A stretch of DNA of 64,000 nt from J029 sp964482495 (GCA_964482495.1 CAYZXS010000001.1:148337-212336), one strand, 5' to 3'. Positions 30,317 through 41,186 are shown, numbered from the stretch's first letter. Notes: generated by a model not told the origin, from the letters alone. Numbers and translations are program-made.

Positions 30317-31447
30317 GTGATCGAGCTCGACGCGGTCCAGACCCCGGCCCTGCTGGTGCGTCTGGACCGCGTCCGTTCGAACCTGGCGGAGTTGCTGCGC
30401 CGTGCGGACGGGCCGGAGCGGCTGCGGCCGCATCTGAAGACCACCAAGATCCCCGAGGTCTGGGCGCTGCTGTTCGAGGCCGGGATCCGGCGTTTCAAGT
30501 GCGCGACGACCAAGGAAGCGGCGGTCCTGCTGCAGCTCGCCGAGGCGCGCGGACAGGAGGCCGACCTGCTGGTGGCCTACGCCCACCGCGGCCCGAACCT
30601 GGCCCGGCTGGCGGCGCTGGCGGCGGAGCACCCGCGGCAACGCCTGTCCTTGCTGTGCGAGGACCCGGAGCACGCGGCCGAGGCCGCAGGGAAGGGGCTG
30701 GGGCTGTACCTCGACCTCGACCCGGGCAGCCTGCGCTCGGGCGTGCCGCTGGACCAGGCCGGGCGGGCGGCGGCCACCGTGGCCGCGGCGGGGGAGGCGC
30801 TGCGCGGCTGGCACTCCTACGAAGGGGAAGTCCGTGATCCCGATCCTGCCGAGCGGCAGCGCCGCTGCTTCGCCCGGTACGAGCGGCTGCTCGAAGCTCT
30901 GCCCGCGCTGGAGTCCATCGCCGGCCCAGACCGGGCGGGAGAGCTCGAGCTGGTCACCAGCGGCACGCCCGCCTTCGACGCAGCCTTGGCCTATCCGGGC
31001 TTCCGCGACCGCCTGCACCGCGTCAGCCCGGGCACCGTGGTCTTCCACGACCTGACCAGCCAGGAGTTCGGCCTCGAGGGCTTCCGCTTCGCCGCCACCG
31101 TGCTGACCACCGTCGCCAGCGCGCCCGCGCCGGGCCGCCTCACCCTCGACGCCGGCAGCAAGGCCGTCGACGCCGCCTGCGGGGTTCCCCACTGCGCCGT
31201 GGTCGGCTGGGACGGGCTCGTCCCCGAGGCGCCGAGCGAGGAGCACCTCCCGGTGGAGGCGCGGTCGGGCCGAACGCTGCCCGCCGGCGCTCGCCTGGAG
31301 CTGGTCCCGCGCCACGTCTGCCCGACCGTCAACCTCTACGACCTCGCGGTGCTGCTCGACGGGGAGCGGGGGGCCAGGCTCGTCCCGGTCCGCGGCCGCG
31401 GTCACGAGGTGGCGGCCGCTCAGTCCCCCGGCGGGATCGTCGGGTAG
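30317..31447 (+). CDS. D-threonine aldolase / D-serine dehydratase-like PLP enzyme
   Basis: This 376-residue fold-type III PLP enzyme starts with TPALLVRLDRVRSNL and RPHLKTTKIPEV, where K41 or K44 should hold PLP. The C-terminal HVCPTVNLYD has H333 and C335, the metal ligands of the D-threonine aldolase / DSD1 family. Such enzymes split D-threonine or deaminate D-serine or 3-hydroxyaspartate, so the substrate is open. The start is a GTG, ten bases after the peptidase stop. The 3' end overlaps the convergent gene by 28 bases. Confidence 0.8.
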   Translation: MIELDAVQTPALLVRLDRVRSNLAELLRRADGPERLRPHLKTTKIPEVWALLFEAGIRRFKCATTKEAAVLLQLAEARGQEADLLVAYAHRGPNLARLAALAAEHPRQRLSLLCEDPEHAAEAAGKGLGLYLDLDPGSLRSGVPLDQAGRAAATVAAAGEALRGWHSYEGEVRDPDPAERQRRCFARYERLLEALPALESIAGPDRAGELELVTSGTPAFDAALAYPGFRDRLHRVSPGTVVFHDLTSQEFGLEGFRFAATVLTTVASAPAPGRLTLDAGSKAVDAACGVPHCAVVGWDGLVPEAPSEEHLPVEARSGRTLPAGARLELVPRHVCPTVNLYDLAVLLDGERGARLVPVRGRGHEVAAAQSPGGIVG

Positions 31448-33603
31448 GCGGCGGCGAAGGCGGGGGTGGGACGGATCAGGGTCCACTCCTTCTGCGGCAG
31501 CCAACGCCCGTCGCCGGTCCGGTACTCGATGCGGTAGCGGCCGGGTTCCAACCCGATCAGCCAGCGCTTCCCCTCGGAGTCCAGCGGGACGTCGGTCCAG
31601 ACCACGGGGCCGCCCGCAGTCCCTCGCACCAAGCCCATGGCCAGCTCCGTCAGCTCTTCGCGGAGCGCCGGATCCGTGGTCTCGCGGCGGCGCTTGGTCA
31701 GCCAGAGCAGGCTCTCCCGGTCGCCACCAGGCCGGACGCTGCCGCTGCGCAGGCGGGCCATGCCGCCGGCAGCATCCGGAGGCCCTTGGATCCGATAGGG
31801 GGCAGAGTAGGGCCGCAAGACGATGACCTGCTCCTCCTCGCCGTCGTCCTCGCAGAAGGCGCCTGCGCGGATCCAGGGGAGCTCCGGATCGTCCTGCAAC
31901 CGGTAGAGGGCCACCCCCTTCGAACCCGGGTAGACCTGGAGGCTGGCGCCGCCCTCGCTCCAGTCGAGTTCCGGCGCCGGAAAATCCACCACCGAGGCCT
32001 CGAAGCGGAAGTCGAACCGGACCCGTCCGCCCCGCAGCGCATCCGCCGAGACCGCAGCAGAGCCGAGCTGGCCGAGGTCCAGCTCGAGGCTCCATCGGCG
32101 GATGCCGCGGTCGGTCCAGAGGCAGAGGTCGTCGACGGCCCGGTCCTCGACCGAGGCCGCCACCAGGCGCCAGTCCGGAGCCTGACCGTAGGTCTCGCCC
32201 GAGGCCTCCTCGAGGAGCACGCGGTAGTGGCCGCGCTGGACCCGCGGGAAGCGGAAGCCGCCGTCGATTCCGGTCCGCACCACCGTCCGGGCCTCGACCT
32301 CCGCGGGCAGCAGCGTCCGCGCCCACGGCCCCCAGTCCAAGAGCCGCACGGCGGCGTCCGGAACCGGCCTCCCCGTCGGACCCAAGACCACCCCGGAGAG
32401 CGCCTGGCCCTCGGGCACCGGCAAGCTGCCGACTTCATTGAAGCCGGGGTGGAGCGTGGGGGCGAAGCCGACCGACCAGGCCAGGTCGCGGAGCAAGAGG
32501 AAGCGGGCGGCTTCGCCGCTCAAGCCGGGATCCAGCCCCGCGTCCAGGACAGGGCCATCCGGCCAGAGGCCGCCGGCGACCGCCGCGAGCGGGGTGAGGT
32601 GAGGCGATGCGGAGTCTGGATCCGGGAGCAGGAGCAGCCACTCGAGGCCGTCGGGAGCCGCTGCCCCGGCGTCCAGCTCCGCGCGCAGCCGCAGGATGTG
32701 GCCGAAGCGCTGGAGGCCGAGGTTCGCCACCTGGCCGGGGACCGGCCGGATCGCCGCCGAGGCCCAGAGCCTCTGCGCCCGGCTGGGGAGTGGATCGACC
32801 GACCCCTCCGGCCAGTCGTGGTCACAATAGACCTCCAGCCGGCAGGCGAGGTTCGAGCCCTTGTCCATCAGCTCGAGTTCGACGTCGATCAGCCCGTCCG
32901 CTCGCGGAGCGAGCAAGGGACCGACCCGCCAAGGGAGGCGATCCTCGTCGGCGAGCCGGGCCAAGGTCCGGGCCGTGCTGCCTCGCAGGTCCGTCACCGG
33001 ATCCACCCAGGCGAGGCGGTAACGGACCTGGCGCAGGAACTCACCCTCCGGCAGCAGGCGGCAGAGCAGCCGCTGCGAACCCTCGATCGGCTCCGGCAAC
33101 AGCTCGACGCGCAGTTCGCCCCGGTGCTCCTCCTCGACTACCCGCTTCTGCGGGGTCCGGCCCTCCGCGCTGAGTTGGAGCTCGAAGGCGCGGCCGGGCC
33201 AGGGGACTCGGAAGGCACCGCCGGTGGTCCAACCGAGGGTCCGCCACGGGTCGTTGAGGTGCCGCTTGGGGATCTCCGGGACGAAGGGGCGGATGCGCAC
33301 GAGGGCACCAGCCAGCCCGCGGCTGGTGCCGTCCTCGACCCGGACCTGAAGCGGTGGGGCTCCGGTGGCGGCCCGGATCCCGGCCTGGAGCGAGGGCTGC
33401 GGGGAGGGCCTCCGCGCTGCCTGCGAGGCCAGCCGGAGGGGCGCCTCGCGGCTGTTCTCGAGGGCGGCCGTGGCGCCGCCCGGTTCCGGCACCGCCTCCG
33501 ACGGCCCGGGCGCCCCCAAGATGGCGAGGACCGCCGCCAGGACCGCCAGCGCCGGCAGGGGGGTCGTCCAACGCCCCGCCTTCGGCCTGAGAAAAGAGAA
33601 CAT
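31420..33603 (-). CDS. Large exported protein with carboxypeptidase-regulatory-like domain
   Basis: The 727-residue protein has an N-terminal hydrophobic segment (about 15-38), either a signal peptide or a membrane anchor, followed by a proline/alanine-rich stretch. At about 400-470 it has a CarboxypepD_reg-like fold (GVVLGPTGRPVPDAAVRLL ... GIDGGFRFPRVQRGHYRVLL). A second region near 95-165 may be a similar beta sandwich (LAGALVRIRPF). No catalytic motif is seen. Such domains are structural or bind substrate at the cell surface. TAGAAT lies nine bases before the ATG. The function is unknown. Confidence 0.65.
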   Translation of the reverse strand: MFSFLRPKAGRWTTPLPALAVLAAVLAILGAPGPSEAVPEPGGATAALENSREAPLRLASQAARRPSPQPSLQAGIRAATGAPPLQVRVEDGTSRGLAGALVRIRPFVPEIPKRHLNDPWRTLGWTTGGAFRVPWPGRAFELQLSAEGRTPQKRVVEEEHRGELRVELLPEPIEGSQRLLCRLLPEGEFLRQVRYRLAWVDPVTDLRGSTARTLARLADEDRLPWRVGPLLAPRADGLIDVELELMDKGSNLACRLEVYCDHDWPEGSVDPLPSRAQRLWASAAIRPVPGQVANLGLQRFGHILRLRAELDAGAAAPDGLEWLLLLPDPDSASPHLTPLAAVAGGLWPDGPVLDAGLDPGLSGEAARFLLLRDLAWSVGFAPTLHPGFNEVGSLPVPEGQALSGVVLGPTGRPVPDAAVRLLDWGPWARTLLPAEVEARTVVRTGIDGGFRFPRVQRGHYRVLLEEASGETYGQAPDWRLVAASVEDRAVDDLCLWTDRGIRRWSLELDLGQLGSAAVSADALRGGRVRFDFRFEASVVDFPAPELDWSEGGASLQVYPGSKGVALYRLQDDPELPWIRAGAFCEDDGEEEQVIVLRPYSAPYRIQGPPDAAGGMARLRSGSVRPGGDRESLLWLTKRRRETTDPALREELTELAMGLVRGTAGGPVVWTDVPLDSEGKRWLIGLEPGRYRIEYRTGDGRWLPQKEWTLIRPTPAFAAAYPTIPPGD

Positions 33604-33612
33604 CCGTGCTCG

Positions 33613-33618
33613 ATTCTA
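33613..33618 (-). promoter_or_regulatory. Candidate -10 element (TAGAAT)
   Basis: TAGAAT on the minus strand lies nine bases before the ATG at 33603 with no Shine-Dalgarno sequence, fitting the short-leader pattern seen elsewhere in the window. Confidence 0.4.
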
Positions 33619-33689
33619 ATGCCTGGGGAGCGCCCAACCCAGCCGTTAAACTGCCTCCACACCGCCGGCCCGCCCGGCGGCCCAATCGG

Positions 33690-33762
33690 CCCGGGGTGGC
33701 CCTCAGGGGCCTGAGAACACACCCTTTGCACCTGATCCGGATCATGCCGGCGGAGGAAGTGC
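33690..33762 (+). promoter_or_regulatory. TPP riboswitch (THI element) controlling thiC
   Basis: The conserved TPP aptamer blocks are present in order: GGGGTG at 33693-33698, CTGAGA at 33711-33716, ACCCTTTG at 33721-33728, then ACCTGATCCGGAT and GCGGAGGAAG. The last block (GGAGGAAG, 33752-33759) is also the Shine-Dalgarno sequence of thiC, whose ATG is at 33764. TPP binding should therefore hide the ribosome site, giving translational control. A perfect 7-bp GC hairpin (33662-33680) lies just upstream. Confidence 0.92.
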
Positions 33763-33763
33763 C

Positions 33764-35461
<1,698 letters not shown>

Positions 35462-35463
35462 GG

Positions 35464-36093
35464 GTGGCGCTCCGGCTCTACGGCAGCGCCATCTCCGGCA
35501 ACTGTCTGAAGCCCGCGATGCTCCTCGAGCGGCTGGAGGCGGCCTGGGAGTGGGTGCCGGTCGACATCCTGGCCGGGGAGGCGCGGACCGAGGAGTTCCG
35601 CCAGAAGAGCCCGCACGGCAGGGTGCCGGTGCTCGAGCTCGAGGACGGCCGCTGCCTGCCGGAGTCGAACGCCATCCTCTGCTACCTGGCCGAAGACACT
35701 CCCTGGCTCCCGGGTGATCGCTTCGCGCGCGCCACCGCGCTGCGCTGGCTGTTCTTCGAGCAGAACAATCACGAGACCTCGATCGCGGTGTCGCGGGCCC
35801 TGAACAGCGGCTACTACGACGCCGTGCTCGACGCCGGCCAGCGTGCGGAGCGGCTGGCGCAGCTGCGAGAGCCCGGCCTGGCCGCCCTGGCCACGCTCGA
35901 GCGGCGCCTGGAGCAGGCCGACTGGCTGGCCGGCGAGCGGGAGACCGTCGCCGACTTAGCGCTCTACGCCTACACCCACAGCGCCGAGGAAGGCGGCTTC
36001 ACCCTCGGAGACTTCCCCGCCGTCCGCGCCTGGCTCGACCGGATCGCCGGTCGTCCGCGGCACATCGGCTTGGCCGCGCTGGCGGCGCGCTGA
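35464..36093 (+). CDS. Glutathione S-transferase family protein
   Basis: The 209-residue cytoplasmic protein has a thioredoxin-fold N-terminal domain (LYGSAISGNCLKPAMLLERL, HGRVPVLELEDG, ESNAILCYLAE, the last two giving the cis-Pro and Glu-Ser glutathione contacts) and an all-helical C-terminal domain. The GTG at 35464 lies two bases after the thiC stop, so it is likely expressed with thiC. A catalytic Ser or Cys near SGNC is possible. The substrate is unknown. Confidence 0.82.
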   Translation: MALRLYGSAISGNCLKPAMLLERLEAAWEWVPVDILAGEARTEEFRQKSPHGRVPVLELEDGRCLPESNAILCYLAEDTPWLPGDRFARATALRWLFFEQNNHETSIAVSRALNSGYYDAVLDAGQRAERLAQLREPGLAALATLERRLEQADWLAGERETVADLALYAYTHSAEEGGFTLGDFPAVRAWLDRIAGRPRHIGLAALAAR

Positions 36094-36115
36094 GGCGCGA
36101 CCCCGGCGGCTCCTC

Positions 36116-36121
36116 TAGGCT
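36116..36121 (+). promoter_or_regulatory. Candidate -10 element (TAGGCT), leaderless
   Basis: TAGGCT ends exactly six bases before the ATG at 36128, with no ribosome binding site, matching the leaderless pattern. Confidence 0.4.
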
Positions 36122-36127
36122 GCCGGC

Positions 36128-38227
36128 ATGCCGCGCAAGCTCCCCCCGGTGCTCCCGCTCGCCTGCCTGGTCCTCGCCGCCGCCTGGGGCGCCGGCTGCT
36201 CCGCGACCTCCGGCGCCGGCGCTGACCCGGCCCAACCGAGCGCGGTGGCCGCCGCAGCCCGCCCCAACCTAGTCTTCGTCTTCGCCGACGACCACGCCTT
36301 CCAAGCCATCTCGGCCTACGACGGACGGCTCAACCGCACCCCCAACATCGACCGCCTCGCGGACGAAGGCATGCGCTTCGACCGCTGCTTCGTCGGCAAC
36401 TCGATCTGCGCGCCGGCGCGGGCCACGGTGCTGACCGGGCTGCACAGCCACGGCAACGGCGTCATCGACAACCGCGCGGTCTTCGACGGGTCGCAGCGGA
36501 CCATGCCCAAGCTGCTGCAGGCGGCCGGCTACCAGACCGCGGTCATCGGCAAGTGGCACCTGAAGTCGGAGCCGACCGGCTTCGACCACTGGGAGGTGCT
36601 GATCGGCCAGGGGCCGTACTACAACCCGCCGCTGCGCACGCCGGGCGGCGTCGTCCGGCACGAGGGCTACACCACCGAGATCATCACGGACCGCACCCTG
36701 CGCTGGCTGCGGGAGGACCGCGACCCCGAGCGGCCCTTCCTGCTGATGATGCAGCACAAGGCGCCGCACCGGAATTGGCAGCCGGGAGAGAAGGAGCTCC
36801 ATCTCTTCGAGGGGGTCGACATCCCGGAGCCGGCCACGCTCTTCGACGACTGGAGCGGGCGCGCCAGCGCCGCCGCCGAGCAAGAGATGACCGTGGCGCG
36901 GCACATGAGCGACTTCGACCTCAAGCTGAAGCCGCCGAACAACCTGACGCCTGCTCAAGCCGCGACCTGGGAGGCCGCCTTCGGACCGCGCAACGCCGCC
37001 TTCCGCGCCGACCCGCCGACCGGCGAGGCGCGCACCCGCTGGCAGTACCAGCGCTACCTGAAGGACTACCTGCGGGTCATCGACGCCGTCGACCGCTCGG
37101 TGGGCGAGCTGCTGGCGGCCCTCGAGGAGCTGGGGCTGGCCGAAGACACCGCGGTCGTCTACAGCTCCGACCAGGGCTTCTACCTCGGCGAGCACGGCTG
37201 GTACGACAAGCGCTGGATGTACGAGGAGAGCTTCCGCACGCCTTTGATGGTGCGCTGGCCGGGCGTGGTCGAGGCCGGTTCGGTCAACACGGCCCTCTCG
37301 CAGAACATCGACTTCGCGCCCACCCTTCTGGCGCTGGCGGGGGTGATTCCGCCTGCCGACATGCACGGCGAGAGCCTGGTGCCGCTGCTGCGCGGAGAGG
37401 CGCCGCCGGACTGGCGCCGCTCGCTCTACTACCACTACTACGAATTCCCCGGCGTGCACGCCGTGGCACGCCACCGGGGCGTGCGCACCGACCGCTACAA
37501 GCTGATCCACTACTACCAGAAGGGCGAGTGGGAGCTGTTCGACCTCCAGGTCGACCCAATGGAGCTGCGGAGCCTTGCCGACGACCCGCCCCATGCCGCC
37601 GTACGCGCCGAGCTCGAGGCGGAGCTCGAGCGGCTCGCGGAAGAGTACGGCGAGACCGACCCGGAGCGGCCGCGCGAGGATTACTACCGCGCCTACGCCC
37701 AGAGCCTGGCGGAGCAGGTGGAGCCGGAGGAGCTCCTGCGCCTCGACGGCGACGCCCGCGGCGAGCACCGAGTGGGGTCGATCTACGCCATGCCGCTGAC
37801 CCTGGGCCTCTTCGTCCGGCCGGCCGAAGCCGGCGCCGAGGGCGTCCTGGCCGCGCACGGCGGCGCCAGCTTCGGCTACAGCCTCTCCCTGAAGGACGGA
37901 CGGCCGCAGGTCTGCGTCCGGGACAACGGCAGCCTGTTCCAGGTCCACGACCCCGAGCGGCTTCCGGCAGACCGAGACACCCACCTGGCCTTCCGTCTAG
38001 CCGCCGACGGCCGCCTCGAGCTGTTCCGGGACGGCCGGCTCGTCGCCACCGGCGCCGCCCGGGTCGTCGGCCTGACCCCTCAGGACGGCTTCGCCGTCGG
38101 CTCCGACCCCGGTAGCCCGGTGGGGGAGTACGCCTCCCCGCACGCCTTCCGCGGCCGGCTTAGGGAGCTCCGCCTCTGGAAGGGTGCCTTGACCGTGGAA
38201 CGGATCAACGGCTGGGCCCAGCGCTGA
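36128..38227 (+). CDS. Formylglycine-dependent sulfatase lipoprotein with LamG-like C-terminus
   Basis: The 699-residue protein starts with a signal sequence and likely lipobox (WGAGC). The sulfatase core begins with PNLVFVFADDHAFQAIS, where the Asp pair binds calcium. The maturation motif is CAPAR with C94, which must be converted to formylglycine. KWHLKSEPTGFDHW and YSSDQGFYLGEHGWYDKRW are further active-site blocks. From about 550 to the end lies a beta-sandwich LamG-like domain (RLRELRLWKGALT). Such enzymes remove sulfate from glycans such as algal polysaccharides; the substrate is unknown. No sulfatase-modifying enzyme is in the window. Confidence 0.92.
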   Translation: MPRKLPPVLPLACLVLAAAWGAGCSATSGAGADPAQPSAVAAAARPNLVFVFADDHAFQAISAYDGRLNRTPNIDRLADEGMRFDRCFVGNSICAPARATVLTGLHSHGNGVIDNRAVFDGSQRTMPKLLQAAGYQTAVIGKWHLKSEPTGFDHWEVLIGQGPYYNPPLRTPGGVVRHEGYTTEIITDRTLRWLREDRDPERPFLLMMQHKAPHRNWQPGEKELHLFEGVDIPEPATLFDDWSGRASAAAEQEMTVARHMSDFDLKLKPPNNLTPAQAATWEAAFGPRNAAFRADPPTGEARTRWQYQRYLKDYLRVIDAVDRSVGELLAALEELGLAEDTAVVYSSDQGFYLGEHGWYDKRWMYEESFRTPLMVRWPGVVEAGSVNTALSQNIDFAPTLLALAGVIPPADMHGESLVPLLRGEAPPDWRRSLYYHYYEFPGVHAVARHRGVRTDRYKLIHYYQKGEWELFDLQVDPMELRSLADDPPHAAVRAELEAELERLAEEYGETDPERPREDYYRAYAQSLAEQVEPEELLRLDGDARGEHRVGSIYAMPLTLGLFVRPAEAGAEGVLAAHGGASFGYSLSLKDGRPQVCVRDNGSLFQVHDPERLPADRDTHLAFRLAADGRLELFRDGRLVATGAARVVGLTPQDGFAVGSDPGSPVGEYASPHAFRGRLRELRLWKGALTVERINGWAQR

Positions 38228-38239
38228 GGCCCGCGCGGC

Positions 38240-39274
38240 TCAGCGCAGCCAAGCGATGCCGTCCGGCTCCTTGCCGGCGGTCAGGAAGCGCACCACCTTG
38301 AGCTCGGCCAGGTCCAGTTCGGCGATGACGTCGGCGCCGGCGTTCGCGACCCAGGCGCGGCGGCTGTCGGCGGCGATGGTGATGCCGATGGGCACCGGCG
38401 AAGCGCCGAACTGGTCGCCGAACAGCCGGTCCTCGCCCTCGTCAGCGGCGGCCCGCTCGATCTTGATCCGGCCGAGCAGCTCGAAGTCTCCCGTGCGGTA
38501 GACCGCGACCTCGCCGGAGCGGGCGCAGCTGACCAGGGCCAGTCGGCTGTCGGGGGTGATCTCGACTCGGATCGGGAAGCTGGCGCAGGCGATCTCCTTC
38601 AAGGGCTTGAGCGTGTCGGGGTTCAGCACGCTGACGGTGTCCGCGGCGCGGTTGGTGACCCACAGCTGGCGACCGTCGGCGGACACCGCGACGCCCTCGG
38701 CGCCGCCGCCGGTGGCGATCGGGTCCAGCACGGTGCCGTCGGGATCGACCGGGGTGACGTTGTTGGAGCCGATGTTGGCGACGAACAGCCGTCCACTCGG
38801 CGCCCGCGCCACCATGTGGCTGGCGCGCTGGCCGGTGGTTGCGCGGAGCACGACCTCACCCTTCTCGAGGTCCACCCTCCACAGCTGCTGGACGGTCTCG
38901 GCGGTGACCCAGAGGTGGCGGCCGTCCGGCTCGAAGGCCAAGCCGTGGGGCCGGATCGGCTCTCCCAACTCGATGACCCGGTCTCGCTCGCCCCTCTCGA
39001 GGTCGAGCACGCTCAGGGTGGCGCCGGCCTGCTGGCCTCCATAATCGGCGGCGACCGCCCAACGCCCGTCCGGGTGCACCGAGACCTCGTGCGGGCCGTC
39101 GCCCGTGTCCATCGTCGCCACGATCTCACCGCTGGCGAGGTCGATCAGCGATGCCGTGGCCTCGGCCTTGTTGAGCACGACCAAGCGGCCGGGGTGGGGG
39201 GGGCCGGGTTCTTGCGCCGCCTCGGCGGCCGGGAGGACCTGGAGCAGCAGCGGGAGCAGGGCGGCGGCGAGCAT
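38240..39274 (-). CDS. Secreted YVTN/YncE-like beta-propeller
   Basis: The 344-residue protein has a signal peptide (about 1-20) and repeated blades of the YVTN type, such as GPHEVSVHPDGRWAVAADYG, RPHGLAFEPDGRHLWVTAE and GVAVSADGRQLWVTNRA. There are about seven blades, giving a closed propeller. No catalytic residues are seen. Such proteins are usually periplasmic or surface binding proteins. It converges on the sulfatase gene with a 12-base gap. The function is unknown. Confidence 0.8.
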   Translation of the reverse strand: MLAAALLPLLLQVLPAAEAAQEPGPPHPGRLVVLNKAEATASLIDLASGEIVATMDTGDGPHEVSVHPDGRWAVAADYGGQQAGATLSVLDLERGERDRVIELGEPIRPHGLAFEPDGRHLWVTAETVQQLWRVDLEKGEVVLRATTGQRASHMVARAPSGRLFVANIGSNNVTPVDPDGTVLDPIATGGGAEGVAVSADGRQLWVTNRAADTVSVLNPDTLKPLKEIACASFPIRVEITPDSRLALVSCARSGEVAVYRTGDFELLGRIKIERAAADEGEDRLFGDQFGASPVPIGITIAADSRRAWVANAGADVIAELDLAELKVVRFLTAGKEPDGIAWLR

Positions 39275-39317
39275 GACCCCCGCTACGATGCCGGGCCGGC
39301 GGGGTTGGCGGAAGGCC

Positions 39318-39323
39318 TAGAAT
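39318..39323 (+). promoter_or_regulatory. Candidate -10 element (TAGAAT), leaderless
   Basis: TAGAAT ends exactly six bases before the ATG at 39330 and there is no Shine-Dalgarno sequence. This is one of the clearest cases of the leaderless pattern. Confidence 0.5.
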
Positions 39324-39329
39324 CCCGCC

Positions 39330-39743
39330 ATGACCGTCGAGATCCACCTCGCGTACCAGGGCGAGTTGCGCTGCCAGGCCACCCACGGGCCCTCCGGCGT
39401 CACCCTGCACACCGACGCCCCGGTCGACAATTGCGGCCGCGGCGAGAGCTTCAGCCCCACAGACCTGGTCGCCACCGCCCTCGGCGCCTGCATGCTCACG
39501 ATCATGGGCATCGTCGCCGACCGCCACGCCCTCGACCTCCAAGGCGCCACGGTCCGAGTCGAGAAACACATGACCGCCGACCCCGTCCGCCGCATCGCCG
39601 CCCTGCCCGTCACCATCACGATCCCCGCCGCCCTCTCCGACGCCGACCGCAAGCGCCTCGAGAACGCCGCCCACACCTGCCCCGTCCACGCCAGCCTAGG
39701 CGACACCATCGACCGCCCCATCACATTCCACTGGCCAGCCTGA
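39330..39743 (+). CDS. OsmC/Ohr-family peroxide reductase
   Basis: The 137-residue protein shows the two reactive cysteines of the family, C54 (ALGACMLTIM) and C117 (HTCPVHASL), with the start GELRCQATHGPSG and the SPTDLVATAL block. OsmC-like proteins reduce organic hydroperoxides in the cytoplasm. It is a single gene with its own promoter and is followed by a large inverted repeat that could end its transcription. Confidence 0.9.
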   Translation: MTVEIHLAYQGELRCQATHGPSGVTLHTDAPVDNCGRGESFSPTDLVATALGACMLTIMGIVADRHALDLQGATVRVEKHMTADPVRRIAALPVTITIPAALSDADRKRLENAAHTCPVHASLGDTIDRPITFHWPA

Positions 39744-39788
39744 GCTCACCGGCAGTCAGCTCCACGGATTGGGGAACGCTGCCCCAAA

Positions 39789-39861
39789 GGACCTCGACCC
39801 TCTCTTCGGCGGCCTGAGAGCGCGAAGCGCTCGGTCAGAGCCGAAGAGAGGGTCGAGGTCC
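39789..39861. terminator. Large perfect inverted repeat between convergent genes
   Basis: A 22-bp arm at 39789-39810 is perfectly complementary to 39840-39861. The 29-base interior itself forms a second stem (CTGAGAGCGC with GCGCTCGGTCAG, two bases bulged). It lies in the gap between two convergent stops, so it could end transcription from both sides. There is no U-run on either strand, so it is not a classic intrinsic terminator. Confidence 0.55.
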
Positions 39862-39873
39862 GTTACCGCAGAC

Positions 39874-40956
39874 TCAATCCACCCAATCCGCGATGAACAA
39901 GTTGGTGTCCCGCGGGGAGGAGTTCGCCCGGTTGCTGGCGAAGATCAGCCGCTTGCCGTCGTGGCTGAACATCGGGAAGCCGTCGAAGCTGGTGTTGTAA
40001 GTGATGCGCTCGTTGCCGCTGCCGTCGACGTTGATCAAGAACAGGTCGAAGTCGCGGCCGCTCTCACTGGCCTGATTCGAGCAGTAGATGATCCGCTCGC
40101 CGTCCGGGTGGAAGTAGGGCGCGAAGTTGGCGGCCTCGTTGTCGGTCACCTGGATCTTGTTCGAGCCGTCCAGGTCCATGACCATGATCTGCAGGGCCAT
40201 GGGCTCGATCACGTCCTCGTCCAGCAGCTTCAGGTAGCGCGCCTTCTCCTCTTCGGTCTGGGGATAGAACGCCCGATAGACGATCCTCTTGCCGTCGGGG
40301 CTGAAGAAGGGGCCGCCGTCATAACCCAGCGAGTCGGTCAGCTGGACGATGTTGGAGCCGTCGATGTCCATCAGGTAGATGTCCAGGTCGCCGTTGCGCC
40401 GCGACGTGAACACGATCTTGTCGCCCGCGGGGCTGACCACGGCCTCGGCGTCGTAGCCCGGCGCCGCCGCGATCGGCTTCAGCTCCCAGGTGTCCAGGTC
40501 GCGGATGTAGAGGTCGAACTCGGGGTAGATCTTCCAGACGTAGCCCTTCGAGTAGTCCGCCGGCGGCAGGCAGTCGTCGGAGGCGCCGTGGGTGCTGGCG
40601 AAGATCACCTGACGGTCGTCGGGCATGAAGAAGGCGCAGGTGGTGCGGCCGGTGCCGGCGCTGACCAGCTTGCGGGAGCCGGTGAGCAGGTCGAGCACGT
40701 AGATCTGGTCGCACTTGCGGCCGCCGACGGTGGCCTGGTAGCTGATCCGGTCCCCGGTCCAGTTGAAGTAGCCCTCGGCGTTCTCCCCTGCGGTGGTGAG
40801 CCGCCGGATGTTGCCGAAGTGCTTCTCGCCCGGGACCACCAGGCTCTCGCGCTCGGGCAGGCCGACCTCTTGGGTGGCCGGCAAGGGCTCGACCGCCGGC
40901 GGTGCGGCGTGGGGGTTCTGGGGCAGGGCGAAGAGCAGCAGGGCGGTGAGGGTCAC
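39874..40956 (-). CDS. TolB/PD40-type beta-propeller protein
   Basis: The 360-residue protein has a hydrophobic N-terminus (VTLTALLLFALPQ) that may be a short signal peptide. It has several PD40 blades, for example FTSRRNGDLDIYLMDIDGSN, FFSPDGKRIVYRAF and YFHPDGERIIYCSNQ. This is the TolB-propeller repeat type found in Tol proteins and in dipeptidyl-peptidase N-terminal domains; no peptidase domain follows. The GTG at 40956 overlaps the yidD stop by four bases, so it is co-translated with rnpA-yidD. The function is unknown. Confidence 0.78.
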   Translation of the reverse strand: MTLTALLLFALPQNPHAAPPAVEPLPATQEVGLPERESLVVPGEKHFGNIRRLTTAGENAEGYFNWTGDRISYQATVGGRKCDQIYVLDLLTGSRKLVSAGTGRTTCAFFMPDDRQVIFASTHGASDDCLPPADYSKGYVWKIYPEFDLYIRDLDTWELKPIAAAPGYDAEAVVSPAGDKIVFTSRRNGDLDIYLMDIDGSNIVQLTDSLGYDGGPFFSPDGKRIVYRAFYPQTEEEKARYLKLLDEDVIEPMALQIMVMDLDGSNKIQVTDNEAANFAPYFHPDGERIIYCSNQASESGRDFDLFLINVDGSGNERITYNTSFDGFPMFSHDGKRLIFASNRANSSPRDTNLFIADWVD

Positions 40957-41186
40957 TGGGGTCGTTCCTTCTTCAGGGGGACGGGATCGTAGCCGCCGCG
41001 GCACAGAGGCTGACAGCGCAGGATCCGCCAGACGGCGAGCAGGCTGCCCTTGAGGGCGCCGTGGACTTCGATGGCTTCGTGGGCGTATTCCGAGCAGGTG
41101 GGGGAAAAGCGGCACTTGCCGGCCCCCAGCATCGGGCTGAGGACGGCCCGGTAGAGGCGGATCAGGCGCTGGAGGATCCACCTCAA
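40953..41186 (-). CDS. yidD: Membrane protein insertion efficiency factor YidD
   Basis: The 77-residue protein is a clear YidD: LIRLYRAVLSPMLGAGKCRF, then SPTCSEYAHEAIEVHGALKG with the conserved cysteines, then RILRCQPLCRGGYDPVP. YidD assists YidC-mediated membrane insertion at the inner face of the membrane. It overlaps rnpA by four bases in the usual rnpA-yidD order. YidC does not follow; a PD40 propeller gene does, which is unusual. Confidence 0.96.
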   Translation of the reverse strand: MRWILQRLIRLYRAVLSPMLGAGKCRFSPTCSEYAHEAIEVHGALKGSLLAVWRILRCQPLCRGGYDPVPLKKERPQ

